Source: CALJFL01 sp036961205
Lineage (GTDB): Bacteria > Pseudomonadota > Gammaproteobacteria > Pseudomonadales > Halieaceae
Assembly (NCBI GenBank): GCA_036961205.1
Contig: JBALVI010000001.1
Coordinates: 620,001 to 684,000 of the forward strand
DNA: 64,000 nt
Direction of reading: 5' to 3'
Both the position numbers and the translations under genes were made by a program. Positions 34,975-43,914 of the stretch are shown one piece after another. Position 1 is the first letter of the stretch. Each line of letters begins with the position of its first letter. The notes beneath the pieces were generated by a model. It worked only from the letters and a program-made list of their open reading frames with translations. It was not told the DNA's origin and made no database searches.

Positions 34975-36090
34975 ATGGCAACTTCAGATCTTCGCGCCTG
35001 CTTATTGCTGCAGAGCGTCCCTACCCTTAGCAACAAAATGCTGGTTGTAATGCTGCGCCACTTCGGTAGCCCCTCGGGTCTATTGGATTCGCAGTTCGCC
35101 GATTGGATTGCCCTTGGCCTACCACAGGCGGTAGCTGGTGAGCTCGAGTTGGCTCGCAGGCAGGGCATTCATCCGGACTGCCCTCTGTCGATGGCGGCAC
35201 AACTCGAACTTTTAACTGTGGCAGACGCCGGAGTGATGGTTCTTACCGACGATCGCTACCCTGCCCTGCTCGGTACTATCTTTGATCCGCCTGCCATTCT
35301 TTATTATCGCGGCGACCCGAGCTTGATGTCCCGTCCGCTGCTGGCGATGGTTGGCAGTCGTAAAGCAAGTCCCAGTGGTCTGCGGGTGGCAATGGAGCTG
35401 GCTTCTTCCGCCGTGTCGCTCGGTCTTGGAGTCTGCAGTGGTTTGGCACTGGGTATAGATAGTGCCGCCCATCGTGGTGCCCTTGCCGGTCAAGGGGGAA
35501 CTTTGGCCGTGATGGCAACCGGGATAGAGCAGGTTTATCCCCGCCGTCACCAGCGTCTTGCGCAGGAGATACTTGAGCAAGGCTGCCTGCTGACTGAGTT
35601 CCCTCCGGGGTTGCCGCCGCTGCGGCAAAATTTTCCACGTCGCAACAGAATCATCAGTGGCTTGTCTCTGGCTACCATAGTGGTGGAGGCGGCGCTGCCT
35701 AGCGGATCACTGCTTACCGCCGGTTCGGCATTAGAGCAGGGTCGCGAAGTGTTTGCTCTACCCTGGAGTATTCACCACCGCAACGGCCGAGGGTGTTTGC
35801 GCTTGCTCCGCGATGGGGCCGGCCTGGTGGAAAGTGTTGAGGATGTGCTGGCAGAGCTCGGCCCCATGTATCAGCTGCAACAAGACCTGTTCACCAGCGC
35901 GGCCGCGTCGCCGGGTGCATTGCCTGCCGATCGAGCTAGTCTGCTGGAATTGGTGGGTTTTGAGGCGACGTCTGTGGATGTTTTGGCGGCTCACAGCGGT
36001 CAACCTGTGGCCAAGGTCTTGTCTAGCCTGTCTGAACTGGAACTGGCCGGTCTGGTTACACAGGCGGCTGCGGGCTATATTCGATGTTGA
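34975..36090 (+). CDS. dprA: DNA-processing protein DprA
   Basis: Loads RecA on incoming single-stranded DNA in transformation. The Rossmann-like core shows MVGSRKASPSGLRVA near 126, SGLALGIDSAAHRGAL near 157, FPRRNRIISGLS near 222 and EAALPSGSLLTA; a C-terminal winged-helix-like domain follows. 371 aa. ATG at 34966, 34969 and 34975 are in frame; AAGGA at 34962 favours 34975. No other competence gene is nearby. Confidence 0.94.
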   Translation: MATSDLRACLLLQSVPTLSNKMLVVMLRHFGSPSGLLDSQFADWIALGLPQAVAGELELARRQGIHPDCPLSMAAQLELLTVADAGVMVLTDDRYPALLGTIFDPPAILYYRGDPSLMSRPLLAMVGSRKASPSGLRVAMELASSAVSLGLGVCSGLALGIDSAAHRGALAGQGGTLAVMATGIEQVYPRRHQRLAQEILEQGCLLTEFPPGLPPLRQNFPRRNRIISGLSLATIVVEAALPSGSLLTAGSALEQGREVFALPWSIHHRNGRGCLRLLRDGAGLVESVEDVLAELGPMYQLQQDLFTSAAASPGALPADRASLLELVGFEATSVDVLAAHSGQPVAKVLSSLSELELAGLVTQAAAGYIRC

Positions 36091-36226
36091 CGGTGTGGTC
36101 CGACAGCTGAAATAGTGCTGCCAGCCCCTTGCCAAGCCCGCTGCAGTTGGTAGAATTTCGCGCTCTTTAATGGACGCCTGCTCTGCCAACAAGCGCCCGT
36201 TATCACCGTAACTGTGGAGAAAGCCA

Positions 36227-36730
36227 ATGAGCGTGCCTTTTGTCGCTATCGTAATGGGGTCAGATTCCGACCTTCCCGTGATGGAAAACTGCTTCACTAT
36301 CCTGCGAAGCTTCGACATCCCTTTTGAGGCCCGTATCACATCGGCGCATCGCACCCCCGAGATTACCAAAGACTATGTAAAAGATGCCGAGGCTCGTGGT
36401 TGTGCCGTATTTATTGCCGCTGCAGGTATGGCCGCGCATCTGGCCGGTGCTGTTTCTGCCGCCACGGTTAAGCCGGTTATCGGAGTACCGATAAATGCCT
36501 CTTTAGACGGTCTAGACGCCCTGCTTTCTACGGTTCAGATGCCAGCGGGCATACCCGTGGCAACGGTTGCAATCGGTAAGGCTGGAGCCAAAAATGCGGC
36601 TTATCTGGCCGCTCAGATATTGTCTGTTGCGCAACCGGAAATCGCACAAAAATTGCGTGATGAAAGACAGGTCAATGCGCAGGCGATTGTTGCCAAAGAT
36701 GCAGCCCTGCAGGACGCACTAAAGCACTAG
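36227..36730 (+). CDS. purE: N5-carboxyaminoimidazole ribonucleotide mutase
   Basis: Class I PurE, which converts N5-CAIR to CAIR in purine synthesis. VAIVMGSDSDLPVM near 6, ITSAHRTPE near 42, AAAGMAAHLAG near 68 and GVPINASLDGLDALLSTVQMP near 88 are the family blocks. 167 aa. purK, which often follows directly and makes N5-CAIR, is not adjacent; tsaC follows after 9 bp instead. Confidence 0.96.
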   Translation: MSVPFVAIVMGSDSDLPVMENCFTILRSFDIPFEARITSAHRTPEITKDYVKDAEARGCAVFIAAAGMAAHLAGAVSAATVKPVIGVPINASLDGLDALLSTVQMPAGIPVATVAIGKAGAKNAAYLAAQILSVAQPEIAQKLRDERQVNAQAIVAKDAALQDALKH

Positions 36731-36739
36731 CTCTTAGCC

Positions 36740-37294
36740 GTGGAGTCCCTGCAACTTAAGCATATCGACAACGTTTTGGCGCAGGGCGGAGTCATCGCCT
36801 GTGCTACTGAAGCGGTTTGGGGCTTGAGCTGTGATCCTGACAATCCGTCAGCAGTAGAACGTCTGTTGGCGCTGAAAAATAGACCGGTAAGTAAAGGTTT
36901 GATTCTGGTGGCGTCGGATATCGAACAGTTTGGCGATTTACTGGAAGGCCTCAACGACGGCCAACTCGCCCGATTGACGCTGTCTTGGCCTGGACCCACC
37001 ACCTGGCTTGTTCCCCACCAGGGGCGAGTGCCACCGTGGGTGCACGGTGATCACGACACCGTCGCATGCCGTGTTACCGCCCACAGTGGATTGAGAGATC
37101 TCTGTCGAGCCTGGGGCGGGCCGCTGGTATCAACGTCGGCAAATCCAGGCGGAAGTCAGCCGGCACGGCAGCGCTATCAGGTACAAAGATATTTTGGTGG
37201 CGAAATCGACGCCATCCTCCCCGGCGCTGTAGGCGGAGCCCTGCGTCCGTCGGTTATTCGCGACCTTCTCAAGGATGAAATTATCCGCAACTGA
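36740..37294 (+). CDS. tsaC: Threonylcarbamoyl-AMP synthase
   Basis: YrdC/TsaC family, which makes threonylcarbamoyl-AMP for t6A37 on ANN-decoding tRNAs. Visible blocks are ACATEAVWGLSCDPDN near 19, LKNRPVSKGLILVA near 45, WPGPTTWLVP near 84 and LVSTSANPGG near 130, with a final LRPSVIRDL. The start is GTG 36740. 184 aa matches the short TsaC form. It sits in the Pseudomonas-like dprA-tsaC-hemF-aroE run, with purE inserted. Confidence 0.94.
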   Translation: MESLQLKHIDNVLAQGGVIACATEAVWGLSCDPDNPSAVERLLALKNRPVSKGLILVASDIEQFGDLLEGLNDGQLARLTLSWPGPTTWLVPHQGRVPPWVHGDHDTVACRVTAHSGLRDLCRAWGGPLVSTSANPGGSQPARQRYQVQRYFGGEIDAILPGAVGGALRPSVIRDLLKDEIIRN

Positions 37295-37340
37295 TTTTGA
37301 CGGCGTATAATCCCTTCCGTTTTACTTAGCAGGCAGTCCC

Positions 37341-38270
37341 ATGCAGATCGACACCGTTAGGCATTATCTTCTCAAACTGCAGGAGGAAATTTGTTCCGGA
37401 CTAGCTCAGGCGGACGGCGGTGCTGACTTTATTGTTGACGAGTGGCAGCGTGCCGAAGGGGGTGGCGGCCGCAGCCGCGTGCTGGTCAATGGCGCAGTGT
37501 TTGAAAAGGCCGGAGTGAATTTCTCTCATGTTATGGGCGCTTCCCTGCCTGCTTCTGCCAGCGCGTCCAGGCCAGAGCTTGCGGGGCGCAGCTTTCAAGC
37601 GATGGGTGTATCGCTGGTTATTCACCCCAACAACCCTTACGTGCCTACCTCTCACGCCAATGTGCGTTTGTTTGTCGCCGAAAAGCCCGGTGAGGAGCCC
37701 ATCTGGTGGTTTGGCGGTGGCTATGATCTTACCCCTTACTATGGCAATCAGGAGGATTGTGTTAGCTGGCACCAACAGGCCAGTGCGGCCTGCCAGGAGT
37801 TTGGTGAGGGGGTTTATCCACGCTTCAAAAAGTGGTGCGACGAGTATTTTTATCTGCGCCACCGAGATGAGGCGCGCGGGGTAGGTGGTTTGTTTTTTGA
37901 CGACCTGAACGAATGGGATTTCGATACCTGCTTTGCTTTTATGCAGTCGGTGGGAGATTCATTTCTACCCGCATACCTGCCCATCGTTGAGCGCCGCAAA
38001 CTCACTCCATTTGGAGACGCAGAGCGACAGTTTCAGCTATATCGACGGGGGCGCTACGTGGAGTTCAACCTGGTGTTTGATCGCGGAACCTTGTTTGGTT
38101 TGCAGTCCGATGGTCGTACCGAGGCCATTTTGATGTCATTGCCTCCGCTGGTTCGATGGGAGTACAACTATCAACCGGAGCCTGGCAGTCAGGAAGCGGA
38201 GCTGACAGATTATTACCTGCAACACAGAGATTGGCTGGCTTTAGCTGCAACTGCTGGGGATGCCGGGTAA
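37341..38270 (+). CDS. hemF: Oxygen-dependent coproporphyrinogen III oxidase
   Basis: Aerobic step from coproporphyrinogen III to protoporphyrinogen IX. Conserved segments: GGGGRSRVLVNGAVFEKAGVNFS (shown in part) near 40-60, ANVRLFVAEKPGEEPIWWFGGGYDLTPYY near 106, RHRDEARGVGGLFFDDLNEWDF near 172 and GRYVEFNLVFDRGTLFGLQSDGRTEAILMS near 236. 309 aa is normal. Demand for heme fits the large heme-protein set downstream. Confidence 0.97.
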   Translation: MQIDTVRHYLLKLQEEICSGLAQADGGADFIVDEWQRAEGGGGRSRVLVNGAVFEKAGVNFSHVMGASLPASASASRPELAGRSFQAMGVSLVIHPNNPYVPTSHANVRLFVAEKPGEEPIWWFGGGYDLTPYYGNQEDCVSWHQQASAACQEFGEGVYPRFKKWCDEYFYLRHRDEARGVGGLFFDDLNEWDFDTCFAFMQSVGDSFLPAYLPIVERRKLTPFGDAERQFQLYRRGRYVEFNLVFDRGTLFGLQSDGRTEAILMSLPPLVRWEYNYQPEPGSQEAELTDYYLQHRDWLALAATAGDAG

Positions 38271-39107
38271 ATGCCTGATAAAGATAGATACGCTGTTTTT
38301 GGCAACCCGATCAAGCACAGCAAATCCCCGTTGATTCATGCAGAGTTTGCCCGGCAGTGTGACCAAGGCTTGCAGTATCGAGCGGTACGGGTAGAACTGG
38401 ATGCGTTTGCACGCTGTGCTGGCAATTTTTTCGAGCAGGGCGGCTGTGGCCTAAATATTACCGTGCCGTTTAAAACCGAGGCCTATGAGTTTGCTGATGT
38501 TCTCAGTGACCGTGCCCGCCGTGCTGCCGCTGTTAATACGCTTTGGCGGCGGGAGGATGGCAGTATTGCGGGTGACAATACCGATGGTATTGGCCTCATC
38601 CGGGATATGGTGGCAAATCTGGGGTGGACGGTGCAATCAATGCGAGTATTGATAGTCGGTGCCGGTGGTGCGGTACGCGGTATTCTTGAGCCGCTTTTGC
38701 GGGAGCGACCGCGTGAATTATTGATCGTCAATCGCACGGCCGCTAAAGCTGAGCAGTTGGCGGCGGAGTTTGCCGACCTGGGCGAAATTAGAGGCGGCGG
38801 TCTGGCACTGGTTGAGGGCGATCAATTTGATCTTATTATAAACGCCTCTAGCGCCGGCCTGGATGGTCAGATGGCAGACTTGCCTTCATCTATCCTCACT
38901 GAGCGCACCTGCTGCTACGATTTGTTGTATGGCGCCGAGCCTACCGCGTTTACGCGCTGGGCGGCTCAGCATACCGCTTGGGCGGTAGCCGACGGCTTGG
39001 GTATGCTGGTTGAACAGGCTGCTGAATCGTTTTATTTATGGCGCCGGGTGCGACCGGAAACGCGGCCGGTGATTAACCAAATCCGTGAACTTATCAGCGA
39101 CACCTGA
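38271..39107 (+). CDS. aroE: Shikimate dehydrogenase
   Basis: NADP-dependent reduction of dehydroshikimate. YAVFGNPIKHSKSPLIH near the start, LNITVPFKTEAYEFAD near 61, GDNTDGIGLIRDM near 99 and the NADP loop VGAGGAVRGIL near 126 with NRTAAKAE. 278 aa. Its ATG follows the hemF stop with no gap, so the two are coupled. Confidence 0.96.
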   Translation: MPDKDRYAVFGNPIKHSKSPLIHAEFARQCDQGLQYRAVRVELDAFARCAGNFFEQGGCGLNITVPFKTEAYEFADVLSDRARRAAAVNTLWRREDGSIAGDNTDGIGLIRDMVANLGWTVQSMRVLIVGAGGAVRGILEPLLRERPRELLIVNRTAAKAEQLAAEFADLGEIRGGGLALVEGDQFDLIINASSAGLDGQMADLPSSILTERTCCYDLLYGAEPTAFTRWAAQHTAWAVADGLGMLVEQAAESFYLWRRVRPETRPVINQIRELISDT

Positions 39108-39121
39108 GCCTGGATTGTGAT

Positions 39122-39676
39122 TCAGCTCTGTTCGGATAAATGCTGGTCTTTCAGGCGCACATAGTTACCCGCGCTATAGACAAAAAACGCCATTTCTTTT
39201 TCGCGTAGAGGCCGCATTTGCCGCGCGGGACTGCCGGCGTAGAGGAATCCGGAGTCGAGCTTTTTCCCAGGTGTGACGAGTGCGCCAGCAGCGATAACCA
39301 CATCACTTTCTACCACCGCCCCATCCATCACAATGGCTCCCATGCCAACCAGAACTCTGTCGCCTATGGTACAGCCGTGCAAAATCACGCCGTGACCAAT
39401 AATGACATCGCTGCCGACAAGCAACGGCCAGCCATCGGCGTTAAAGGGGCCGGCGTGAGTAATATGTAATACGGAACCGTCCTGAACGCTGGTGCGATCG
39501 CCAATTTCGATGCGGTGCATATCCCCGCGTACGGCGACCTGCGGCCATACCGATACGTCGTCACCCAGGGTTACGTCGCCAAGCACGACGGCGGAGGCGT
39601 CTATAAATACCCGCTTACCCAGTGAGGGGCTCTTGCCTTGAAAGCTGCGCAGACGTTGGTCACGATATTCGGTCAT
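39122..39676 (-). CDS. Gamma-carbonic anhydrase family protein (YrdA-like)
   Basis: Left-handed beta-helix hexapeptide protein. Putative metal His residues are in LHITHAG and GHGVILHGC, matching the family. It begins MTEYRDQRLRSFQGKSPSLG; I chose ATG 39676 because upstream residues in the longer frame overlap the divergent zinc-ribbon gene and lack homology-like pattern. 184 aa. Enzymatic carbonic anhydrase activity is not shown for many members. Confidence 0.9.
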   Translation of the reverse strand: MTEYRDQRLRSFQGKSPSLGKRVFIDASAVVLGDVTLGDDVSVWPQVAVRGDMHRIEIGDRTSVQDGSVLHITHAGPFNADGWPLLVGSDVIIGHGVILHGCTIGDRVLVGMGAIVMDGAVVESDVVIAAGALVTPGKKLDSGFLYAGSPARQMRPLREKEMAFFVYSAGNYVRLKDQHLSEQS

Positions 39677-39764
39677 ATTATGGTGCGTTCTCGCAATGGT
39701 TGGCCTGTTACAATACCCAGCCGGGCGCATTGAAGCCAGTGCCGGCTGAGAATCTTGAGACAAA

Positions 39765-40040
39765 ATGATGGATAGCAAATCTACCACAACACGACGACGA
39801 TTTATCGCTGGAGCGGTTTGTCCGCGTTGTAGCGCCATGGATAAAATAGTTGTTAATCTCGACAGCGATACCCGCGAGTGTGTGGCCTGCGGGTTTAGTG
39901 ATGCGCGGCCTGGCGACGAAGGGCCGGACGAGTCTGACTTAACTCAGGAGTTGCCCACCCGAGTTAGCCGAGCGGCTTCGCGCAGAGTCGATACCCCGAC
40001 GGAAATTGTCACCCTGGTTGACCCAAAAGCCGACAAATGA
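39765..40040 (+). CDS. YheV-like putative zinc-ribbon protein
   Basis: A 91-aa protein with RRFIAGAVCPRCSAMDKI followed by ECVACGF, the two CxxC knuckles of the small YheV/metal-binding family. The C-terminal 40 residues are charged and probably disordered. Divergent from the carbonic anhydrase-like gene, with an 88-bp spacer. Function unknown. Confidence 0.8.
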   Translation: MMDSKSTTTRRRFIAGAVCPRCSAMDKIVVNLDSDTRECVACGFSDARPGDEGPDESDLTQELPTRVSRAASRRVDTPTEIVTLVDPKADK

Positions 40041-40058
40041 ATAGATCCCGGCACTAAC

Positions 40059-40697
40059 TTAGGCGGCTGGGCCCAGTCGCAGACGTACTGTATGTGTCCG
40101 GCTGGTAAGGCTGTGGCTGTCCATCAATGGGGTTGTCATTGCTGTGGCCCCGGGGATTTTCCGCACCTTGTCCCAGACGTGCTCTTTTTCCAATAGTCGG
40201 GAGGCAGTGTATTGCACCAGCTGCTCCAGTCTATTGGCCAGTGGGTCTCCCAGCAGGTGATGAACGATGATGTTAGCCTCGGTCATATCCAGAGGCAGCA
40301 AGGGCCGCTGAACGTGGCGAATATGGTGATCGTTGACTTCTTCGAGCAGGCGGTGGGCGAGGAAAGCCTCATCAAGTAATAACGCCAAGCCGCCAGTCTC
40401 GGGTACTTCGTCGGGGGGCTGCAGGAAATAGTCTTCGGCAATGTGAAGAAATGGCGCCGCATAGTCGTGAAAACCAAACTGTTTGCTGACCGCAGTGACC
40501 AGGCTGATACAGCCGGGAACACTCTCTATATAGCCGGTTATGAACTCCAGCAGTGCCTCTTCCGGTGCCTCTTTGGGGAGCTCAAGGCGACTGGCGAGTT
40601 TTGGAATATTGTCCTGCAGCCGCTGCCGCAGATGATGCGTGGCATTTTCCTGCTCAACAGCAGTGGCGATAATTGCCCTGATATCCGATGATGACAT
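40059..40697 (-). CDS. Unrecognised 212-aa protein
   Basis: Soluble, mostly helical-looking protein without signal peptide or membrane segment. Distinct stretches include GYIESVPGCISLVTAVSKQF and DMTEANIIVHHLLGDPLANRLEQL. I do not recognise the family. It converges with the zinc-ribbon gene (18 bp between stops) and diverges from the oxidase operon. Confidence 0.7.
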   Translation of the reverse strand: MSSSDIRAIIATAVEQENATHHLRQRLQDNIPKLASRLELPKEAPEEALLEFITGYIESVPGCISLVTAVSKQFGFHDYAAPFLHIAEDYFLQPPDEVPETGGLALLLDEAFLAHRLLEEVNDHHIRHVQRPLLPLDMTEANIIVHHLLGDPLANRLEQLVQYTASRLLEKEHVWDKVRKIPGATAMTTPLMDSHSLTSRTHTVRLRLGPAA

Positions 40698-41171
40698 AGC
40701 CTGCTCCTGCCAAGTGGCGTCGTGGAAGGCCCCTATTCAGGCTAGTACATCCGTGATATTTAGCCACTTAATTGGACAGACACGCCGGCCAGGCGATCCC
40801 GATATCTTGTGGTCCAGCTTTGTTATCATGGTCGCATCTAGCGTCTCAGGGGCGCCTCGCGCTCTATCGAAAGGCTTGTCCAAGATTAAACTCTCACAGA
40901 ATCAGCATCTTAGTGTTTTTTGGCGTAGACTTTCGCTATAATCCCCCGCGCTTTTGTCCCCCGCTTCCCTAGGGAGCAGTATTGGCAGAGCGAAGTCAGT
41001 TGAACAGAGTGGATGCCCCTGTGGACGTACGTTCTGTTGATGCTATGCGGTGGTCTGCTTCTACAAGCACCCTCGTGACAGTGTTTAATCTTGGTGTTTT
41101 CAGCCTAAGGGTACACACTTGCAGTCATCTGGTGGAATAATTTCTAATTTTACAACATGGAGACACGGGAA
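40698..41171 (+). promoter_or_regulatory. 474-bp region upstream of the oxidase operon: promoter, long leader, small ORF
   Basis: A perfect TATAAT lies at 40937-40942 with a weak -35 (TGTTTT at 17 bp) and a CCCCCGCG discriminator, pointing to the oxidase operon. Transcription from near 40949 gives a leader of about 220 nt. It contains the possible 52-codon ORF listed next. The first 200 bp (40698-40900) show nothing I can name. Confidence 0.5.
40982..41140 (+). CDS. Possible 52-aa leader ORF before ctaC
   Basis: TTG at 40982 follows AGGGAG by five bases and opens a frame of 52 codons (MAERSQLNRVDAPVDV… ending HTCSHLVE) closed by TAA at 41138-41140, 31 bp before the ctaC ATG. No family recognised; it has no convincing membrane segment. 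It is short enough to be chance, but the ribosome site is good and it fills an otherwise unexplained leader. Confidence 0.25.
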   Translation: MAERSQLNRVDAPVDVRSVDAMRWSASTSTLVTVFNLGVFSLRVHTCSHLVE

Positions 41172-42326
41172 ATGTGTTTTGACGCGAAGCGGCTGGTAAG
41201 GCTGGCGCTAAGTCCTGTGCTGATACTGATGGCCTGGGTAAGTGCAGGAGCTCAGGCGGCAGGTGAGAAGATGAATGAAATCAATATGCCGGCCGGGGTT
41301 ACCGCCTTGGGTAGGGATATTTATGACCTGCACATGCTCATTTTCTGGATCTGTGTGGTTACCGGGGTAATCGTATTTGGGGTGATGTTTTACTCCATTT
41401 ACTACCACCGCAAATCTCGAGGCGTTACGCCTGCTACCTTCCACGAGAGTACCAGGGTGGAAATCGCCTGGACGGTCGTACCATTTTTAATTCTTATAGG
41501 CATGGCGGTGCCGGCGACCCGGACTCTGGTCGACATTTACAACACCGACGACGCAGAAATGGATATTGTGATTACCGGCTACCAATGGAAGTGGAAGTAC
41601 GAATATCTCAGTGCAGACGGCGAGAACGTAGCCTTTTTTAGCAACTTGCGCACGCCACAAAGCGAAATTTATAACAGTGAACAGAAAGGTGAGTACTACC
41701 TTCTGGAAGTTGATGAGCCTGTTGTAATCCCGGTCGACACCAAGGTGCGATTCTTGATTACCGCCAATGATGTTATCCACTCTTGGTGGGTGCCGGAGCT
41801 GGCGGTTAAGAGAGATGCGATCCCTGGCTTTATCAATGAAACCTGGACTCTGGCCACCGAGGAAGGTGTATATCGCGGACAGTGTGCTGAACTTTGTGGT
41901 AAAGACCACGGCTTTATGCCGATCGTAGTTAACGTGGTCAGCAAAGAAGAATACGCTCAGTGGTTTGCCGCCAAGCAGGGAGACGCAGCTGAGGTCAAAG
42001 CACTGATGGCGCAAAACTTTAGCCTTGAGGAACTAATGGAGCGCGGCAAGGCGGTGTATGACAAATCCTGCCTCGCCTGTCACGGTGCTAACGGCGAGGG
42101 CGGCCTTGGCCTGCCTATAGCCGGCAGTCCGGTTGCTACCGGCGAGCTGAGTAACCACCTGGATATCGGCATCAATGGTGTGCCTGGCACTGCCATGCAA
42201 GCCTTTGGCGGTCAGCTGAACGACGTCGATATGGCGGCGGTCATTACTTATCAACGAAACGCGTTTAACAACAATATGGGCGACCTGGTTCAACCCATAG
42301 ATGTTTTTAACCACAAAAAAGGCTAA
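41172..42326 (+). CDS. ctaC: Cytochrome c oxidase subunit II with cytochrome c domain
   Basis: Signal peptide (MCFDAKRLVRLALSPVLILM…), two TM segments, then the CuA cupredoxin domain with GQCAELCGKDHGFMPI near 235-250, and a fused C-terminal cytochrome c domain with CLACH near 299. This is the caa3-like subunit II layout. I chose ATG 41172 with GGAG nine bases upstream; ATG 41157 has no SD. It takes electrons from soluble cytochromes such as c4/c5 encoded downstream. 384 aa. Confidence 0.95.
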   Translation: MCFDAKRLVRLALSPVLILMAWVSAGAQAAGEKMNEINMPAGVTALGRDIYDLHMLIFWICVVTGVIVFGVMFYSIYYHRKSRGVTPATFHESTRVEIAWTVVPFLILIGMAVPATRTLVDIYNTDDAEMDIVITGYQWKWKYEYLSADGENVAFFSNLRTPQSEIYNSEQKGEYYLLEVDEPVVIPVDTKVRFLITANDVIHSWWVPELAVKRDAIPGFINETWTLATEEGVYRGQCAELCGKDHGFMPIVVNVVSKEEYAQWFAAKQGDAAEVKALMAQNFSLEELMERGKAVYDKSCLACHGANGEGGLGLPIAGSPVATGELSNHLDIGINGVPGTAMQAFGGQLNDVDMAAVITYQRNAFNNNMGDLVQPIDVFNHKKG

Positions 42327-42341
42327 TTGGAGGAGTATCCG

Positions 42342-43904
42342 ATGGGAGATCATCACCACGGCCCCGCCAAGGGCCTAACACGGTGGCTTTTCACCACCAA
42401 TCATAAAGACATTGGAACCATGTACCTGTGGTTCTCATTCGCCATGTTCATTCTGGGCGGCAGCTTCGCGATGATAATTCGTGCGGAACTGTTCCAACCT
42501 GGTATGCAGCTGGTGGAGCCGGCATTTTTCAACCAGATGACCACCCTGCACGGGTTGATTATGGTTTTCGGGGCGATTATGCCCTCTTTCGTTGGCCTGG
42601 CTAACTGGATGATACCGATGATGATCGGTGCTCCGGATATGGCGTTGCCACGAATGAACAACTGGAGCTTCTGGCTGCTACCGCCTACCTTCCTGCTGTT
42701 GGCATCAACCCTGTTTATGGATGGCGGAGCACCGGCCTTCGGCTGGACGTTTTACGCGCCCTTGTCGACGACTTATGCGCCACCCTCGGTGACCTTTTTC
42801 ATCTTCTCTGTACACGTGCTCGGTATTTCGTCAATCATGGGTTCGATTAACATCATTGCCACGGTAATGAACCTGCGGGCACCGGGCATGACCTATATGA
42901 AGATGCCCCTCTTCGTTTGGACCTGGCTGATTACTGCATTTTTGCTGGTGGCGGTGATGCCAGTACTGGCCGGGGCGGTGACCATGATGCTAATGGATAT
43001 CCACTTTAACACCAGCTTCTTCTCCGCCGCGGGTGGCGGTGACCCGGTGTTATTCCAGCATGTTTTCTGGTTCTTCGGGCACCCCGAGGTATACATCATC
43101 ATCCTGCCTGCCTTTGGTGTGATCTCGCAGATCATTCCGACATTCTCTCGCAAGCGATTGTTCGGCTACGACTCAATGGTTTATGCGACTGCATCTATCG
43201 CGTTTCTGTCATTTATCGTCTGGGCTCATCACATGTACACGGTGGGCATGCCGGTGGCTGGCGAACTGTTCTTTATGTACGCGACCATGTTGATTGCAGT
43301 ACCGACCGGGGTGAAGGTCTTCAACTGGATCTCTACTATGTGGCGCGGAGCTCTGACCTTTGAGACACCGATGATGTTCAGCATGGGCTTTTTGATACTG
43401 TTCACTATCGGCGGCTTTACCGGTCTGATGTTGGCAATCGCGCCAGCTGACTTCCAGTATCACGACAGCTACTTTGTGGTTGCCCACTTCCATTATGTGA
43501 TGGTGGCGGGAGCGGTGTTCAGTATGACCGCCGCGGTATATTACTGGCTGCCCAAGTGGTGTGGACGGATGTATAACGAGACCATGGGCCAGACTCACTT
43601 CTGGATCTCGTTTATCGGCTTTAACCTGGCCTTCTTCCCGCAGCACTTCGTAGGACTTGCGGGTATGCCACGCCGTATCCCCGACTACGCCCTGCAGTTT
43701 GCGGATTTCAATATGATGTCCAGTATTGGTGCATTCATTTACGGCCTTTCGCAGATACTGTTCCTGTACAACGTGATTGCGACTATCGTGGGTGGCAAGC
43801 CAACCAGTGAAGAGAAAACCTGGGAAGGAGCAGAGGGCCTGGAGTGGACCCTTCCTACCCCGGCGCCCTACCACACCTTTGAGACGCCACCGGCGATCAG
43901 GTAG
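42342..43904 (+). CDS. ctaD: Cytochrome c oxidase subunit I
   Basis: Heme-copper oxidase catalytic subunit of the A family. Twelve TM segments; WLFTTNHKDIGTMYLWF at the start, FWFFGHPEVYIIILPAFG near 245 with the His-Tyr crosslink region, AHHMYTVGM near 293 (CuB ligands) and VAHFHYVMVAGAVFSM near 380 (heme ligands). I chose ATG 42342 after GGAGGAG. 520 aa. It should need heme A or O plus CuB; see ctaG, sco and cyoE. Confidence 0.97.
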   Translation: MGDHHHGPAKGLTRWLFTTNHKDIGTMYLWFSFAMFILGGSFAMIIRAELFQPGMQLVEPAFFNQMTTLHGLIMVFGAIMPSFVGLANWMIPMMIGAPDMALPRMNNWSFWLLPPTFLLLASTLFMDGGAPAFGWTFYAPLSTTYAPPSVTFFIFSVHVLGISSIMGSINIIATVMNLRAPGMTYMKMPLFVWTWLITAFLLVAVMPVLAGAVTMMLMDIHFNTSFFSAAGGGDPVLFQHVFWFFGHPEVYIIILPAFGVISQIIPTFSRKRLFGYDSMVYATASIAFLSFIVWAHHMYTVGMPVAGELFFMYATMLIAVPTGVKVFNWISTMWRGALTFETPMMFSMGFLILFTIGGFTGLMLAIAPADFQYHDSYFVVAHFHYVMVAGAVFSMTAAVYYWLPKWCGRMYNETMGQTHFWISFIGFNLAFFPQHFVGLAGMPRRIPDYALQFADFNMMSSIGAFIYGLSQILFLYNVIATIVGGKPTSEEKTWEGAEGLEWTLPTPAPYHTFETPPAIR

Positions 43905-43914
43905 GAGCGAAAAG

